Shown: positions 39,744 to 49,642, numbered from the stretch's first letter. The stretch: DNA of 64,000 nucleotides from Sphingomonas insulae (GCF_010450875.1 NZ_CP048422.1:3292548-3356547); one strand, 5' to 3'. Numbers and translations: made by a program. Notes: a model not told the origin generated them from the sequence alone.

Positions 39744-39914
39744 TCAGAAGATCAACGTGTAGAAACAGGTAAAGAAGGCGGCGAAGCTGAGCAGGAACAG
39801 CTTCCAGTCCTCATCGTCGCGCTTGCGCACATCGGGGGTTACCGGCGGCGGCAGCGTCTGCCGAAACGGGTGCCGGGCGGATTCGTTGGTCAGGACAAGG
39901 CGTCTGGTCATCAT
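39744..39914 (-). CDS. Small C-terminal-anchored membrane protein, 56 residues
   Basis: The frame (MMTRRLVLTNESARHPFRQ...) has a basic, proline-rich head, then DDEDWKLF and one hydrophobic segment (LLSFAAFFTCFYTLIF) that runs to the last residue. This looks like a tail-anchored membrane peptide. I have an impression of similar DDEDW-type small proteins in sphingomonads but cannot confirm it. It is convergent with the LplT-like gene and divergent from the GreA/GreB-like gene. Confidence 0.6.
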   Translation of the reverse strand: MMTRRLVLTNESARHPFRQTLPPPVTPDVRKRDDEDWKLFLLSFAAFFTCFYTLIF

Positions 39915-40009
39915 GAACACGTTAACGCCGCGTTTACGTTTAGGACCAGCCGCAAAGGTGGTTAAACCGGACCTGTCCGCGGATGGGACAGTATGAAAGA
40001 GGCCGAACG

Positions 40010-40498
40010 ATGAGTGTCGCGTTCCGTCGCGAAAGTGACGAGGAGCATCTGGAGCCAAAGTTCGAGCTACCGATCCCCACCGGCCCCAATCTGGTGACAC
40101 GGGCCGGCAAGGCGCTGATCGAGACGCGTATCGCCGCGCTGAAGCAGGCGCTGGAGCAGGCGCTGGCGCAGGCCGGGGCGGAGGCGGTGGACGCCATCCG
40201 CCGCGACCTGCGCTATTGGCAGACGCGGCGCACGACCGCGGTGCCGACCGCCGCACCCGCGGATGGCAGCGCCGGCTTTGGAACCCGCGTGCAAGTGACG
40301 ATCGGCGGCAGGGAGCGGGCGATCGCCATCGTCGGCGACGACGAGGCCGATCCGCGGGCCGACCGCCTGGCATTCGGCGCGCCGCTCGCCCGTGCCCTGA
40401 TCGGCGCGGAGCCGGGCGATATCCTGCCGTTCGGCGGGCGCGACGATGCGATCGAGGTGGTGGCGGTCGAACCGATCGACGCCGTTGAGCCGAGCTAG
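40010..40498 (+). CDS. GreA/GreB-family protein
   Basis: The 162-residue product has an N-terminal helical part (TRAGKALIETRIAALKQALEQAL) and a C-terminal GreA/GreB FKBP-like domain (GTRVQVTIGGRERAIAIVGDDEADPRADRLAFGAPLARALIGAEPGD). Gre factors rescue backtracked RNA polymerase. I chose ATG 40010 with a GAAAGAGG site upstream. The coiled coil seems shorter than in GreA, so cleavage-stimulating activity is uncertain. Confidence 0.8.
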   Translation: MSVAFRRESDEEHLEPKFELPIPTGPNLVTRAGKALIETRIAALKQALEQALAQAGAEAVDAIRRDLRYWQTRRTTAVPTAAPADGSAGFGTRVQVTIGGRERAIAIVGDDEADPRADRLAFGAPLARALIGAEPGDILPFGGRDDAIEVVAVEPIDAVEPS

Positions 40499-40881
40499 GC
40501 GACCATCGCTGGTCCCCTAGCTCGACCGTCGGGCACCGGGGAGCGCCCGAGTGCCGGCGGGCCATTAGTGGGAGAGAACGCCGCCGACACCGCTGGTGTA
40601 GCGCGCCGATGTGTCCGCGATATTTCCGCCGGGACATCGCCGCGCAATCCGCTGTCGCCATGCCGGCCGGCGAAGGAGCCCGTGCACGCCCGCCCTACAG
40701 CCGATCGCCGCCGTTCCCGACTGCGGCAGCCATCACCGCCCCAGCCGATCGCAGACCAGCGCCGGGGGCGTACGCCGCGCCCGCTGCCTGGACTGCGGGC
40801 TGGGGCTGATGCGCACGGCCATCAGCCGGCGCTGGATCATCGCCGACCAGCTCGGCTGATCGCGCCGCCCCTCCCCACCGC
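40499..40881. other. Region without a supportable gene
   Basis: These 383 bases lie between the GreA/GreB-like gene and the OmpR-type histidine kinase (convergent). Several overlapping open frames exist, but none has a convincing ribosome binding site or recognisable motif. The longest short one (40611-40859) contains a CxxC near its end (RCLDCGLG), too little to call a zinc protein. No clear terminator hairpin with T-run is visible. Confidence 0.5.
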
Positions 40882-42234
40882 TCAGAGCGGCAGCATCACC
40901 CGCGCGATCGCCCCGCCGTCGGGGTGGTTGGCGATCGTCGCATCACCACCATGCGCCCGCGCGACGCCGCGCACGCTGCTGAGGCCCAGCCCGATCCCAC
41001 CCGTATCGCGATTGCGCGACCGTTCGCCCCGAAAGAACGGCTCGAACAGATGGTCGAGATCGTCCGGATCGATCCCCGGACCATGGTCGCGCACCGCGAT
41101 CAGGGCATGGCCATCCGCCTGGGTCAGCGTCACCTCCGCATCGCCTGCATATTTCAGCGCGTTGCCGACCAGGTTGGCGACCAGCGCCTTCAGCCCGGCG
41201 GTATCGCCCTCGACGACCAGCGGATCGCCATCGTGCAGCGTCACCGGCTCGCCGCGGTCGGCAAGGTCGTCGGTGACGCTCTCGACCAAAGACCGCAGGT
41301 CGAGCCGGCGCCGCTCGCCGATCTGGTTTTCGTCGCGGAAGAAGGCGAGCGCCGCCTGGATCATCGCCTGCATGTCGCGAATGTCCGATTCGCTGGTCGT
41401 GCGCAGCGGCTCCGGCGCCCCCTCCAGTCGCAGTCCCAGCCGCATCAGCGGCGTGCGCAGATCGTGCGCGATCGCCGCGATCATCGTCGTGCGATCCTCG
41501 ACATAGCGGTTCAGCCGCGCCTGCATCCGATTGAACGCGGCGGCGGCATCGGCGATCTCGGCGGGGCCGCCGAGCGGCACCGGTGCCGCCCGCGGGTCGC
41601 GCCCCAGCCGCTCCGCCGCCGCCCCGAATGCGGCAATCGGCTTGGTCAGCCGGCGCGCGAGCAGCCAGGCGAACGGTGCGACCGCCAGCAGCGCCGCGAG
41701 CAGCCACAGCAACGCCCGCCACCGCCAGCTTTCGAACCCCGTGCGGGCGCCCCGCGCACTCACCCAGCTGCCGTCCCGCTGCTGGACCGACACGGTGAAA
41801 TGCCCGAACATGATCTGGTTGCGCGCGTCCGGCGAACGCGGCCGGTCGGGGAAGCCTTCGGCGCGGCGCAGCGGGCCGAACACCATCGGCGGCGGCCCGC
41901 CACCGAAATGGACGTGGACCCGCTCCGCCGCGATGCCCAATTGTCCCGCGATCACGCCGGCCAGATGGTTGCCACGCTCGTCGAACGGTTCCGGGTCCTC
42001 GCCCCCACGCGACAACAGCAGCTCGCCGCTTGCGTCCCGGCCGCTGCGCAGCGCGGCGACGACCTGCGGCACCGAATAGATCCGCGGCGTCGGCGGGGTG
42101 ATCGACACGACCAGTGCGACGTTGAGCGCCTGCACCGCGGCGACGCTCAACAGCATGACGAGGAATACCCGCCAGAACAGCGATTGCCGCGCCCAACCCC
42201 ATGGCCCGCGCCGGGGCCGGTCCGGCTGGGTCAT
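40882..42234 (-). CDS. Two-component sensor histidine kinase
   Basis: The 450-residue product has a membrane segment at about 22-46, a periplasmic domain of about 125 residues with a glycine/proline-rich part, a second membrane segment at about 174-192, a HAMP domain, the H box AAIAHDLRTPLMRL with His257, and a complete ATPase domain (LVGNALKYA, DHGPGI, GGIGLGLSSV). It overlaps the response regulator stop by 4 bases (ATGA), so the pair is co-translated. The signal is unknown. Confidence 0.93.
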   Translation of the reverse strand: MTQPDRPRRGPWGWARQSLFWRVFLVMLLSVAAVQALNVALVVSITPPTPRIYSVPQVVAALRSGRDASGELLLSRGGEDPEPFDERGNHLAGVIAGQLGIAAERVHVHFGGGPPPMVFGPLRRAEGFPDRPRSPDARNQIMFGHFTVSVQQRDGSWVSARGARTGFESWRWRALLWLLAALLAVAPFAWLLARRLTKPIAAFGAAAERLGRDPRAAPVPLGGPAEIADAAAAFNRMQARLNRYVEDRTTMIAAIAHDLRTPLMRLGLRLEGAPEPLRTTSESDIRDMQAMIQAALAFFRDENQIGERRRLDLRSLVESVTDDLADRGEPVTLHDGDPLVVEGDTAGLKALVANLVGNALKYAGDAEVTLTQADGHALIAVRDHGPGIDPDDLDHLFEPFFRGERSRNRDTGGIGLGLSSVRGVARAHGGDATIANHPDGGAIARVMLPL

Positions 42235-42962
42235 GCCCGCCCGACCGCCGGCACGAACAGATAACCTTCGTTGCGGATGGTGCGGATGATCTCGTCGCCG
42301 CCACTGCGCAGCTTGCGCCGCAACCGGCTGATCTGCACGTCGATCGCGCGGTCGAACGCATCCGAATTGGGGCCGCGCGCCGCCTCCAGCAACCATTCGC
42401 GCGACAGCACCCGTCGCGGTCGCTCCGCAAAGACGCGCAGCAGGGCGAATTCGCCGTCGGTCAGCCCGACCAGCACGCCCTGCGCATCGAACAGCTCATG
42501 CGCCAGCAGGTCCATCGTCCAGCCATCGAACGTCAGCCGCGACCGATCGCGGGGTTCCGCCCGCTGGCGGCTGCGCAGGGCGGCGCGGACGGTGGCGACC
42601 ACTTCGCGCGCGCTGCACGGCTTGGGCAGGTAATGGCTCGCACCGATCTCCAGCCCGACGATCCGGTCGCGTTCCTCGCCCAGCGCGCTCAGCATGATGA
42701 CGGCCGGTCCGCCGTCGCGGGTGATCCGGCGACAGGCGGAGATGCCGTCCTCGCCCGGCATCATCACGTCAAGCAGGACCGCATCGATCCGCTCACGATC
42801 CAGGACCGCATCCATCTCGCGCGTGTTGGCGGCGGCGCTGACGCGATAGCCGCGCGCGCCCAGGCTCTGGGTCAGCAGCGTGCGGATCTCGCGGTCGTCG
42901 TCGACGACCAGGATCGCGGCCGGTTCATCGTCCTGAGCGCTGGTCGTCTGGTGTTGGCTCAT
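42231..42962 (-). CDS. OmpR/PhoB-family response regulator
   Basis: The 243-residue product has a receiver domain with DDD at 21-23, phosphoacceptor Asp65 (AVLLDVMMPG) and Lys114 (YLPKPC). The C-terminal winged helix carries LTDGEFALLRVFAERP and DVQISRLRRKL. I chose the second of two adjacent ATG codons because it has an AGAAAGG site at better spacing. It is divergent from an EF-hand protein, a possible target. Confidence 0.93.
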   Translation of the reverse strand: MSQHQTTSAQDDEPAAILVVDDDREIRTLLTQSLGARGYRVSAAANTREMDAVLDRERIDAVLLDVMMPGEDGISACRRITRDGGPAVIMLSALGEERDRIVGLEIGASHYLPKPCSAREVVATVRAALRSRQRAEPRDRSRLTFDGWTMDLLAHELFDAQGVLVGLTDGEFALLRVFAERPRRVLSREWLLEAARGPNSDAFDRAIDVQISRLRRKLRSGGDEIIRTIRNEGYLFVPAVGRA

Positions 42963-43087
42963 CATCGGCCTTTCTTGCCGCGCATTTGTTTCCGCAGGAT
43001 ATCCGCCGGATGCAAGAGGCAGCTGCACTCAGACATCCGCCGGAAACATATCGCTGGTTGATCGGTGCGGAACCTCGGGGAAACGCC

Positions 43088-43786
43088 ATGCCACGCACCG
43101 TCGCCTTCGTCGCCGTCCTGCTGCTCGCCGGCAGCGCTGCCGCCGTCACGGCGCAGGGGCATCGTCGCACGTTCATCAGCCCGATGGGCGAACCGTATCA
43201 CGCGACGGAGGCGGAGCCCGATCCCGAACGCGCCTGGTTCGCCGCCGTCGACGCGAACCACGACGGCATCGTCACGCTCGCCGAATTCCATGCGGACGCC
43301 AGCCGTTTCTTCGCGACGCTCGATCGCAAGCATGACGGAGAGATCGATCCCGACGACATCGACTATTACGAAAACACGATCGCACCGGAAGTCCGGTCGG
43401 GCGACGGCGGTCCGGGGATCATGGCGAGCAGTTCCGATTCGGGCGACGGTGCCGCGAAAGCGCCCGCCTATGACGCCGGCAAGCTGGGTGCGGCGCGATT
43501 CAGCTATTTCGATCTGCCCGAACCGATCACCGCGGCGGACCGCAACTTCAATCGCGGCGTCGATGCTCGGGAATTTGCCGATGCCGCAGACAAGCGCTTT
43601 GCATCGCTCGACACCAGGAAGGACGGCAAGCTTACCTGGGACGAACTCCCCCACGTCGCCGCCCGCGCCGCGGGTCCGGACAAGCGGCACGGCGGCCCGG
43701 GACGCGGCCGCGGCGGCGGCCACGGCGGTCATGGCCGTGGCGGCGGCTTCGGCGGCGGCAACATGGGCGGGATGGGCAACGACTGA
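43088..43786 (+). CDS. Secreted EF-hand calcium-binding protein
   Basis: The 232-residue product starts MPRTVAFVAVLLLAGSAAAVTAQ, a signal peptide. It has two well-formed EF-hand loops (DANHDGIVTLAEF and DTRKDGKLTWDEL) and two weaker ones (DRKHDGEIDPDD, DRNFNRGVDAREF). The C-terminus is a glycine/histidine/arginine-rich tail (GGGHGGHGRGGGFGGG). It should bind calcium in the periplasm or outside. It is divergent from a two-component system, which might sense calcium or envelope state; that link is inference. Confidence 0.88.
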   Translation: MPRTVAFVAVLLLAGSAAAVTAQGHRRTFISPMGEPYHATEAEPDPERAWFAAVDANHDGIVTLAEFHADASRFFATLDRKHDGEIDPDDIDYYENTIAPEVRSGDGGPGIMASSSDSGDGAAKAPAYDAGKLGAARFSYFDLPEPITAADRNFNRGVDAREFADAADKRFASLDTRKDGKLTWDELPHVAARAAGPDKRHGGPGRGRGGGHGGHGRGGGFGGGNMGGMGND

Positions 43787-43871
43787 CCCACCAAAGTAAC
43801 GCGTCCCCTGCGGAGAACGGAACCCGGTCGGGGGAGGCACCGGCTCTACCACCGAAGCCTTCCCAACCGGA

Positions 43872-43887
43872 CCCGGCCTCCGCCGGG
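43872..43887. repeat. Small palindrome near the MFS gene end
   Basis: CCCGGC pairs with GCCGGG around CTCC, in the 130-base region between the EF-hand gene and the convergent MFS gene. It resembles the hairpin at 11224-11241 (CCCCGGC-CTTC-GCCGGGG), suggesting members of one dispersed repeat family. Confidence 0.4.
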
Positions 43888-43916
43888 GAACGGCTACCAG
43901 CCGAACGACGTCGCCC

Positions 43917-45242
43917 TCAATCCAGCCGGCGCGCCAGTTCCTTGTTCAGCCCCAGCGCGGCGAGCGTCGCCAGCGCGCCCGACAACAGATAGCCGCCCGC
44001 GGCGACCAGGCCGAACTGGCTAGCCAGCACCAGCGCGGCGAGCGGCGCAAAGCCGGCGCCGAACAGCCATGCGAGATCCGACGTCAGCGCCGCGCCGGTA
44101 TACCGCGCCCGCTTCGGGAAGTTGTTGGTCACCGCGCCGGACGACTGGCCGAACGCAAGCCCCAGCAGCACGAAGCCGCCGATCATGAACGCCAGTTCAC
44201 CCGCATCGCCACCGGCGAGCAGCTGCGGCGCAAAGCCGCTGAACACCGCGATCGCCGCGGCGGTATAGCCCAGCACCGATCGCCGGCCGATCCGGTCGGC
44301 GAGCAGCCCCGAAATCACCACCGCGCCCAAGCCGAAGAAGGCGCCGATGATCTCGATCCCCAGGAAACGCGCGATGTCCTCGCGGGTGAACAGCGCGATC
44401 CACGACAGCGGGAACACCGTCATCATGTGGAACAGGGCAAAGCTCGCCAGCGGTGCGAACGCGCCGATGATGATGTTGCGCCACTGCGCCTTGACCGTCG
44501 CGGTGACGCGTGACGGGGTCAGTTCGCGGCTCTTGAACAGCTCGGTATATTCGGGCGTCACCACGATGCGCAGCCGTGCGAACAGCGCGACGACGTTCAG
44601 CGCGAAGGCGACGAAAAAGGGATAGCGCCAGCCCCAGGACAGGAAATCGACCATGTCCATGTTGGCGAGGAAGAAGGCGAAAAGCGCGCTTGCCACGATG
44701 AGGCCCAGCGGTGCGCCCAGCTGCGGCACCATCGCATACCAGCCGCGCTTCTCGGGGGGGGCGTTGAGCGCCAGCAGCGACGCCAGGCCGTCCCACGCGC
44801 CGCCCAGCGCCAGCCCCTGGCCGATGCGGAACGCCGCGAGCAGGAACGCCGATGCCGCGCCGACCTCGGCATAGCCGGGCAGGAAGGCGAGCGACACGGT
44901 CGAGGTGCCGAGCAGGAACAGCGCGATCGTCAGCTTGGTCCCGCGTCCGTATTCGCGGTCGACCCACATGAAGATCTGCGTGCCGATCGGCCGGGCGATG
45001 AACGCCAGCGGGAACAGCGCGAACGACCAGAGCGTGCCCGTCAGCCGGTCGACATAGGGAAAGACCAGCGCCGGAAAGACGATGACCGAAGCGATGGCGT
45101 AGCAGAAGAAGTCGAAGAATTCGGATGTGCGGCCGATGATGACGCCGATCGCGATCTCGCCCGGACGGACCTCATGGTCGCCCCGCGTGTTGACGGCACG
45201 GGCATCGCGTTCGAGCGGTGCGGAATGGGCGGAAGCAGCCAT
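43917..45242 (-). CDS. MFS transporter, metabolite:H+ symporter type
   Basis: The 441-residue product has 12 hydrophobic segments and MHS-like features: GRTSEFFDFFCYAIAS near the first helix, RPIGTQIFMWVDREYGRGTK at loop 2-3 and LADRIGRRSVLGY at loop 8-9. Such proteins import dicarboxylates, aromatic acids or osmolytes. The substrate cannot be told. I chose ATG 45242 (MAASAHSAPLERDA). It is divergent from the cyo operon with a palindromic operator between. Confidence 0.88.
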   Translation of the reverse strand: MAASAHSAPLERDARAVNTRGDHEVRPGEIAIGVIIGRTSEFFDFFCYAIASVIVFPALVFPYVDRLTGTLWSFALFPLAFIARPIGTQIFMWVDREYGRGTKLTIALFLLGTSTVSLAFLPGYAEVGAASAFLLAAFRIGQGLALGGAWDGLASLLALNAPPEKRGWYAMVPQLGAPLGLIVASALFAFFLANMDMVDFLSWGWRYPFFVAFALNVVALFARLRIVVTPEYTELFKSRELTPSRVTATVKAQWRNIIIGAFAPLASFALFHMMTVFPLSWIALFTREDIARFLGIEIIGAFFGLGAVVISGLLADRIGRRSVLGYTAAAIAVFSGFAPQLLAGGDAGELAFMIGGFVLLGLAFGQSSGAVTNNFPKRARYTGAALTSDLAWLFGAGFAPLAALVLASQFGLVAAGGYLLSGALATLAALGLNKELARRLD

Positions 45243-45356
45243 GTATCGCAGTCCTGTCGTCTCACGGCCCGGTGGCCATTCGGTCATCAACGCACCCCGC
45301 CCGCCTTTGGACGCGGCCCTAACGCACTTTCATACCGTCATCCTCCAGCGGTTGGG

Positions 45357-45375
45357 ATAGGACAAAATGTCCTAT
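45357..45375. promoter_or_regulatory. Perfect palindrome upstream of cyoA, operator candidate
   Basis: ATAGGACA-AAA-TGTCCTAT is a perfect 8-bp inverted repeat with a 3-base centre, AT-rich in a GC-rich context. It lies 31 bases before the cyoA ATG and about 115 bases before the divergent MFS gene. Its size fits a dimeric repressor such as an Rrf2- or MarR-type regulator. I cannot assign the regulator. Confidence 0.65.
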
Positions 45376-45405
45376 TTTGCAGCGCAGCACAGGGGCGTAG
45401 CGGAC

Positions 45406-46575
45406 ATGACGATGCGAACTCCCACGTTCTCCCCCATGCGGCTTCGCGCCGCTGCCGCCGCGCTCCTCGCGCCCGTCCTGCTGGGCGGTTGCGATCTGGT
45501 GGTGATGAATCCTTCCGGTGACGTCGCCCGGCAACAGGCGCATCTGATCCTGTGGTCGACCGGGCTGATGCTGCTGATCATCATACCCGTGATGGTGCTG
45601 ACGGTCCTGTTCGCGTGGAAGTACCGGCACGGCAACGAGGATGCCGAATACGCCCCCGACTGGGACCATTCGACCGGGCTGGAACTCATCATCTGGTCGG
45701 CGCCGCTGATGATCATCATCGCGCTCGGCGCGCTGACGTGGATCAGCACGCACAGCCTCGACCCCTATCGGCCGCTGGCCCGGATCGAGCCGGGCAAGAT
45801 GCTGGCGAAGAACGCGAAGCCGCTGGAAATCCAGGTGGTGTCGCTCGACTGGAAGTGGCTGTTCATCTATCCTGAACAGGGCATCGCGACCGTCAACGAA
45901 TTGGTCCTGCCGATGAACCGCCAGGTCCGCTTCCGTATCACCTCGTCGTCGGTGATGAACACCTTCTACGTCCCGGCGATGGCGGGCATGATCTATTCGA
46001 TGCCGGGCATGGAGACGCGCCTGCACGCGGTGCTGAACAAGCCCGGCCGCTTCGATGGGTTCAGCGCCAACTACAGCGGCGCGGGCTTCTCGGACATGCA
46101 CTTCACCGTCGACAGCATGGACGATGCCGGCTTCGCCAAATGGGCGTCGGAGGCGCGCGCCGCGCAGAAGCGGCTCGATCTGCCGACCTACGTCCAGCTG
46201 GAAAAGCCCAGCGAGAAGGTGCCGGCGATCCGCTATGCCTCCGTCGCCCCCGAATTGTTCGATCGCATCGTCGGCATGTGCACGAAGCCGGGCGAAACCT
46301 GCATGCAGGCGACGATGATGCAGGACGGGTCCAAGGACCCTCGTCGCGCCAGCGGCCATGGCACGCCGGTCAACAACGGCGGTCACATGCGCGGCAGCGA
46401 GGCGAAGGGCGCCTTGCTGAAGGAGCCGGAGGAAAAGGGCAGCAGCCCTCACCGCAATGCGCCACGCGGGGCCGCCCCCGGCAGCAGCGAGCCCGGCAGC
46501 CAGGCCAACCGCTCCATGACTTCTATCGACCCCCTTCCGGCGATCTTCGCCGGTCGTGCGGCCGCTCGATCCTAG
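45406..46575 (+). CDS. cyoA: Ubiquinol oxidase (cytochrome bo3) subunit II
   Basis: CyoA is the non-copper subunit II of the quinol oxidase. The 389-residue product has a lipoprotein signal with lipobox LLGGC (Cys near 29), two membrane helices ([20 protein letters not shown] and the [15 protein letters not shown] region) and the cupredoxin domain ([24 protein letters not shown]). From about residue 310 a glycine/serine/proline-rich tail of about 75 residues extends past the E. coli length (315). It starts the cyoABCD-surf1 operon. Confidence 0.96.
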   Translation: MTMRTPTFSPMRLRAAAAALLAPVLLGGCDLVVMNPSGDVARQQAHLILWSTGLMLLIIIPVMVLTVLFAWKYRHGNEDAEYAPDWDHSTGLELIIWSAPLMIIIALGALTWISTHSLDPYRPLARIEPGKMLAKNAKPLEIQVVSLDWKWLFIYPEQGIATVNELVLPMNRQVRFRITSSSVMNTFYVPAMAGMIYSMPGMETRLHAVLNKPGRFDGFSANYSGAGFSDMHFTVDSMDDAGFAKWASEARAAQKRLDLPTYVQLEKPSEKVPAIRYASVAPELFDRIVGMCTKPGETCMQATMMQDGSKDPRRASGHGTPVNNGGHMRGSEAKGALLKEPEEKGSSPHRNAPRGAAPGSSEPGSQANRSMTSIDPLPAIFAGRAAARS

Positions 46576-46585
46576 GACGAACACC

Positions 46586-48598
46586 ATGTCCGATGCATTG
46601 CTCAAGACCATTTTCGGGCGGCTGACGCTCGACAGCTTCCCGATCCACGAACCGATCCTGATCGCCACCTTCGCGGGCGTCGCGATCGGCGGCCTCGCGG
46701 TCGTCGGCGCACTCACCTATTTCAAGGTGTGGGGCTATCTGTGGAAGGAGTGGTTCACCTCCGTCGACCACAAGAAGATCGGCATCATGTACATGGTGCT
46801 CGGCATCGTCATGCTGCTGCGCGGCTTCGCCGATGCACTGATGATGCGCGCGCAACAGGCGATGGCGTTCGGCGCCAACGACGGTTTCCTGCCCGCACAC
46901 CATTACGACCAGGTGTTCACCGCGCACGGCGTCATCATGATCTTCTTCGTCGCGATGCCGTTCGTCACCGGCCTGATGAACTATGTCGTGCCGTTGCAGA
47001 TCGGCGCACGCGACGTGTCGTTCCCGTTCCTCAACAACTTCAGCTTCTGGATGACCGCGGCGGGCGCCGCGATCGTCATGGTCAGCCTGTTCGTCGGTGA
47101 ATTCGCGCGGACCGGCTGGCTGGCGATGGCACCGCTGTCAGGGCTCGACTATTCGCCCGATGTCGGGGTCGACTATTACATATGGGCGCTGCAGGTGGCG
47201 GGCGTCGGCACCCTGTTGTCCGGCGTCAACCTGCTCGCCACCATCATCAAGATGCGCGCGCCCGGCATGAACCTCATGAAGATGCCGATCTTCACCTGGT
47301 CGGCGCTCGCCACCAACGTGCTGATCGTCGCCGCCTTCCCGGTGCTGACCGCGGTGCTGGCGATGCTCAGCCTCGACCGGTATCTCGGCACGCACTTCTT
47401 CACCAACACCATGGGCGGCAACCCCATGATGTATACCAACATGATCTGGATCTGGGGCCATCCGGAGGTCTACATCCTGATCCTGCCGGCGTTCGGCGTG
47501 TTCTCCGAAATCACCTCGACCTTCTCGGGCAAGCGCCTGTTCGGCTATACGTCGATGGTCTACGCGCTGCTGGTCATCACCATCCTGGCGTACCTCGTCT
47601 GGCTGCACCACTTCTTCACCATGGGGTCGGGGGCGAGCGTCAATTCGTTCTTCGGCATCACCACGATGATCATCTCGATCCCGACGGGCGCGAAGATCTT
47701 CAACTGGCTGTTCACCATGTACAAGGGGCGCATCCGCTTCGAACTGCCGATGATGTGGACGATCGCGTTCATGATCACCTTCGTCATCGGCGGCATGACC
47801 GGGGTGCTGCTGGCGGTACCACCGGCCGACTTCGTGCTGCACAACTCGCTGTTCCTGGTCGCCCACTTCCACAACGTCATCATCGGCGGCGTGCTGTTCG
47901 GGATGTTCGCCGGGATCAACTATTGGTTCCCGAAAGCGTTCGGTTTCCGCCTCGACAAGTTCTGGGGCACGATCAGCTTCTGGTTCTGGACGATCGGCTT
48001 CTACGTCGCGTTCATGCCGCTCTACGTGCTCGGCCTGATGGGCGTGACGCGGCGCCTGCGCCACTTCGAGGATCCGTCGTTGCAGATCTGGTTCGTCATC
48101 GCCGCAATCGGTGCCGTTATGATCGCCATCGGCATCGCCGCCTTCCTGATCCAGCTGTTCGTCAGCGTGCGCAACCGTGAAGCGCTGCGCGACACAACAG
48201 GCGATCCGTGGAACGCGCGCAGCCTGGAATGGGCGACATCGTCGCCACCACCGGCCTATAACTTCGCGTTCACCCCCGTCGTCCACGACCTCGACGCGTG
48301 GTACGACATGAAGGCGCAACATGCCGAACGTCCGGTGGCCGGGTTCCGCGACATTCACATGCCGCGCAACACGGGCGCGGGGGTGATCCTGGCGGGCCTG
48401 TCCGCGGTGTTCGCCATCGCGATGATCTGGTACATCTGGTGGCTCGCCGGGCTGGCCTTCGTCGGGCTGCTGGCGGTCGCGATCGGCCATACCTTCAACT
48501 ACGACCGCGATTATTACATCCCCGCCGCCGACGTGACCGAAGCCGAGGACGAGCGCACCCGGCAGCTGGAAGCGCGTGCCGCCGTTGCGGGAGCCTGA
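46586..48598 (+). CDS. cyoB: Ubiquinol oxidase (cytochrome bo3) subunit I
   Basis: CyoB holds the low-spin haem and the haem-copper centre. The 670-residue product carries the CuB/haem ligands in [28 protein letters not shown] and [11 protein letters not shown], and the proton-channel lysine segment [16 protein letters not shown]. About 15 hydrophobic segments are present, as in the family (663 in E. coli). It starts 10 bases after cyoA. Confidence 0.98.
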   Translation: MSDALLKTIFGRLTLDSFPIHEPILIATFAGVAIGGLAVVGALTYFKVWGYLWKEWFTSVDHKKIGIMYMVLGIVMLLRGFADALMMRAQQAMAFGANDGFLPAHHYDQVFTAHGVIMIFFVAMPFVTGLMNYVVPLQIGARDVSFPFLNNFSFWMTAAGAAIVMVSLFVGEFARTGWLAMAPLSGLDYSPDVGVDYYIWALQVAGVGTLLSGVNLLATIIKMRAPGMNLMKMPIFTWSALATNVLIVAAFPVLTAVLAMLSLDRYLGTHFFTNTMGGNPMMYTNMIWIWGHPEVYILILPAFGVFSEITSTFSGKRLFGYTSMVYALLVITILAYLVWLHHFFTMGSGASVNSFFGITTMIISIPTGAKIFNWLFTMYKGRIRFELPMMWTIAFMITFVIGGMTGVLLAVPPADFVLHNSLFLVAHFHNVIIGGVLFGMFAGINYWFPKAFGFRLDKFWGTISFWFWTIGFYVAFMPLYVLGLMGVTRRLRHFEDPSLQIWFVIAAIGAVMIAIGIAAFLIQLFVSVRNREALRDTTGDPWNARSLEWATSSPPPAYNFAFTPVVHDLDAWYDMKAQHAERPVAGFRDIHMPRNTGAGVILAGLSAVFAIAMIWYIWWLAGLAFVGLLAVAIGHTFNYDRDYYIPAADVTEAEDERTRQLEARAAVAGA

Positions 48599-49232
48599 GG
48601 ACCATGACCGAAGCAACCATCCCCCCGGCGCTCAGGCCCCGATATTCTACGAGACGGACGAACATCATCACGACGCCGGGGGCAGCACCATGTTGGGCTT
48701 CTGGCTGTACCTGATGAGCGATTGCCTGATCTTCGCGATGCTGTTCGCGTCCTATGGCGTGTTCGGCGGCAGCTATGCCGGCGGGCCGCAGCCGCATGAG
48801 ATCTTCGAGCTGCCGCTGGTGGCGCTCAACACCTCGATGCTGCTGCTGTCGTCGATCACCTACGGCTTCGCGATGCTGGCGATGAACGACGGCAAGGTCC
48901 GTGCGGTACAGGGCTGGCTGGCGATCACCGGCCTCTTCGGCCTCGCCTTCCTCTGCATCGAACTCTACGAATTCGCCAACCTGATCCATGAAGGCGCCGG
49001 ACCGCAGCGCAGCGCCTTCCTGTCGTCGTTCTTCACCCTCGTCGGCACGCATGGCCTGCACGTCACCTTCGGCCTCATCTGGCTGGTGACGCTGATGGTA
49101 CAGGTCGGTCGCAAGGGCCTGATCGCCGCCAACCAGCGGCGCCTGCAATGCCTGTCGCTGTTCTGGCATTTCCTCGACGTGATCTGGATCGGCGTCTTCA
49201 CCTTCGTCTACCTGCTGGGAGTGCTGCGATGA
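48576..49232 (+). CDS. cyoC: Ubiquinol oxidase (cytochrome bo3) subunit III, apparent frame break at its start
   Basis: CyoC has five membrane helices and supports the oxidase. The body from [13 protein letters not shown] onward ([23 protein letters not shown]...) is intact. The best start by position and ribosome binding site is ATG 48604, five bases after cyoB, but that frame is closed. Adding one C to the C6 run at 48621-48626 would join MTEATIPP to [12 protein letters not shown]. As sequenced, the only in-frame starts are GTG 48576, inside cyoB, or ATG 48690. This may be a sequencing error or a real defect. Confidence 0.88.
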   Translation: MPPLREPEDHDRSNHPPGAQAPIFYETDEHHHDAGGSTMLGFWLYLMSDCLIFAMLFASYGVFGGSYAGGPQPHEIFELPLVALNTSMLLLSSITYGFAMLAMNDGKVRAVQGWLAITGLFGLAFLCIELYEFANLIHEGAGPQRSAFLSSFFTLVGTHGLHVTFGLIWLVTLMVQVGRKGLIAANQRRLQCLSLFWHFLDVIWIGVFTFVYLLGVLR

Positions 49233-49642
49233 GCATCGACAATCCGGTCGCCGGCCAGCCGCACCACGACCATGCCGATGATGCGCATGGCCACGGCCAT
49301 TCTTCCGAAGAGGCGCACGGCACCCGCAAGGACTATATCATCGGCTTCGTCCTGTCGGTGATCCTCACCGCCGTGCCGTTCGGCCTGGTGATGAGCGGCA
49401 TCATCACCGACACGCGGGTCACCGCCGGTATCGTGATGGTGTTCGCGCTGGTGCAGATCGTCGTCCACATGATCTACTTCCTGCACATGAACTCCAAGTC
49501 CGAGAACGGCTGGACGCTGATGGCGCTGATCTTCACGATCATCGTCGTCACCATCTGTCTGGCGGGGTCGCTGTGGGTGATGTTCCACATGAACGCCAAT
49601 ATGATGCCCGGCATGGCCTCCGGAGACATGAGCGGCATGTGA
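49229..49642 (+). CDS. cyoD: Ubiquinol oxidase (cytochrome bo3) subunit IV
   Basis: The 137-residue product has a histidine-rich head ([21 protein letters not shown]) and three membrane helices, matching CyoD (109 in E. coli, with a shorter head). CyoD helps copper insertion and complex assembly. It overlaps the cyoC stop by 4 bases (ATGA). The histidine-rich head might bind a metal ion; this is inference. Confidence 0.95.
   Translation: MSIDNPVAGQPHHDHADDAHGHGHSSEEAHGTRKDYIIGFVLSVILTAVPFGLVMSGIITDTRVTAGIVMVFALVQIVVHMIYFLHMNSKSENGWTLMALIFTIIVVTICLAGSLWVMFHMNANMMPGMASGDMSGM

Noticed and set aside
40611..40859. An 82-codon plus-strand frame with a CxxC near its end
   Set aside because: There is no ribosome binding site and no second cysteine pair, and composition fits chance in GC-rich intergenic DNA.
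48298..48714. A 138-codon plus-strand frame over the cyoB-cyoC junction
   Set aside because: It includes the ATG 48604 but is the wrong frame for the CyoC body. It is explained by the suspected frame break rather than being a separate gene.
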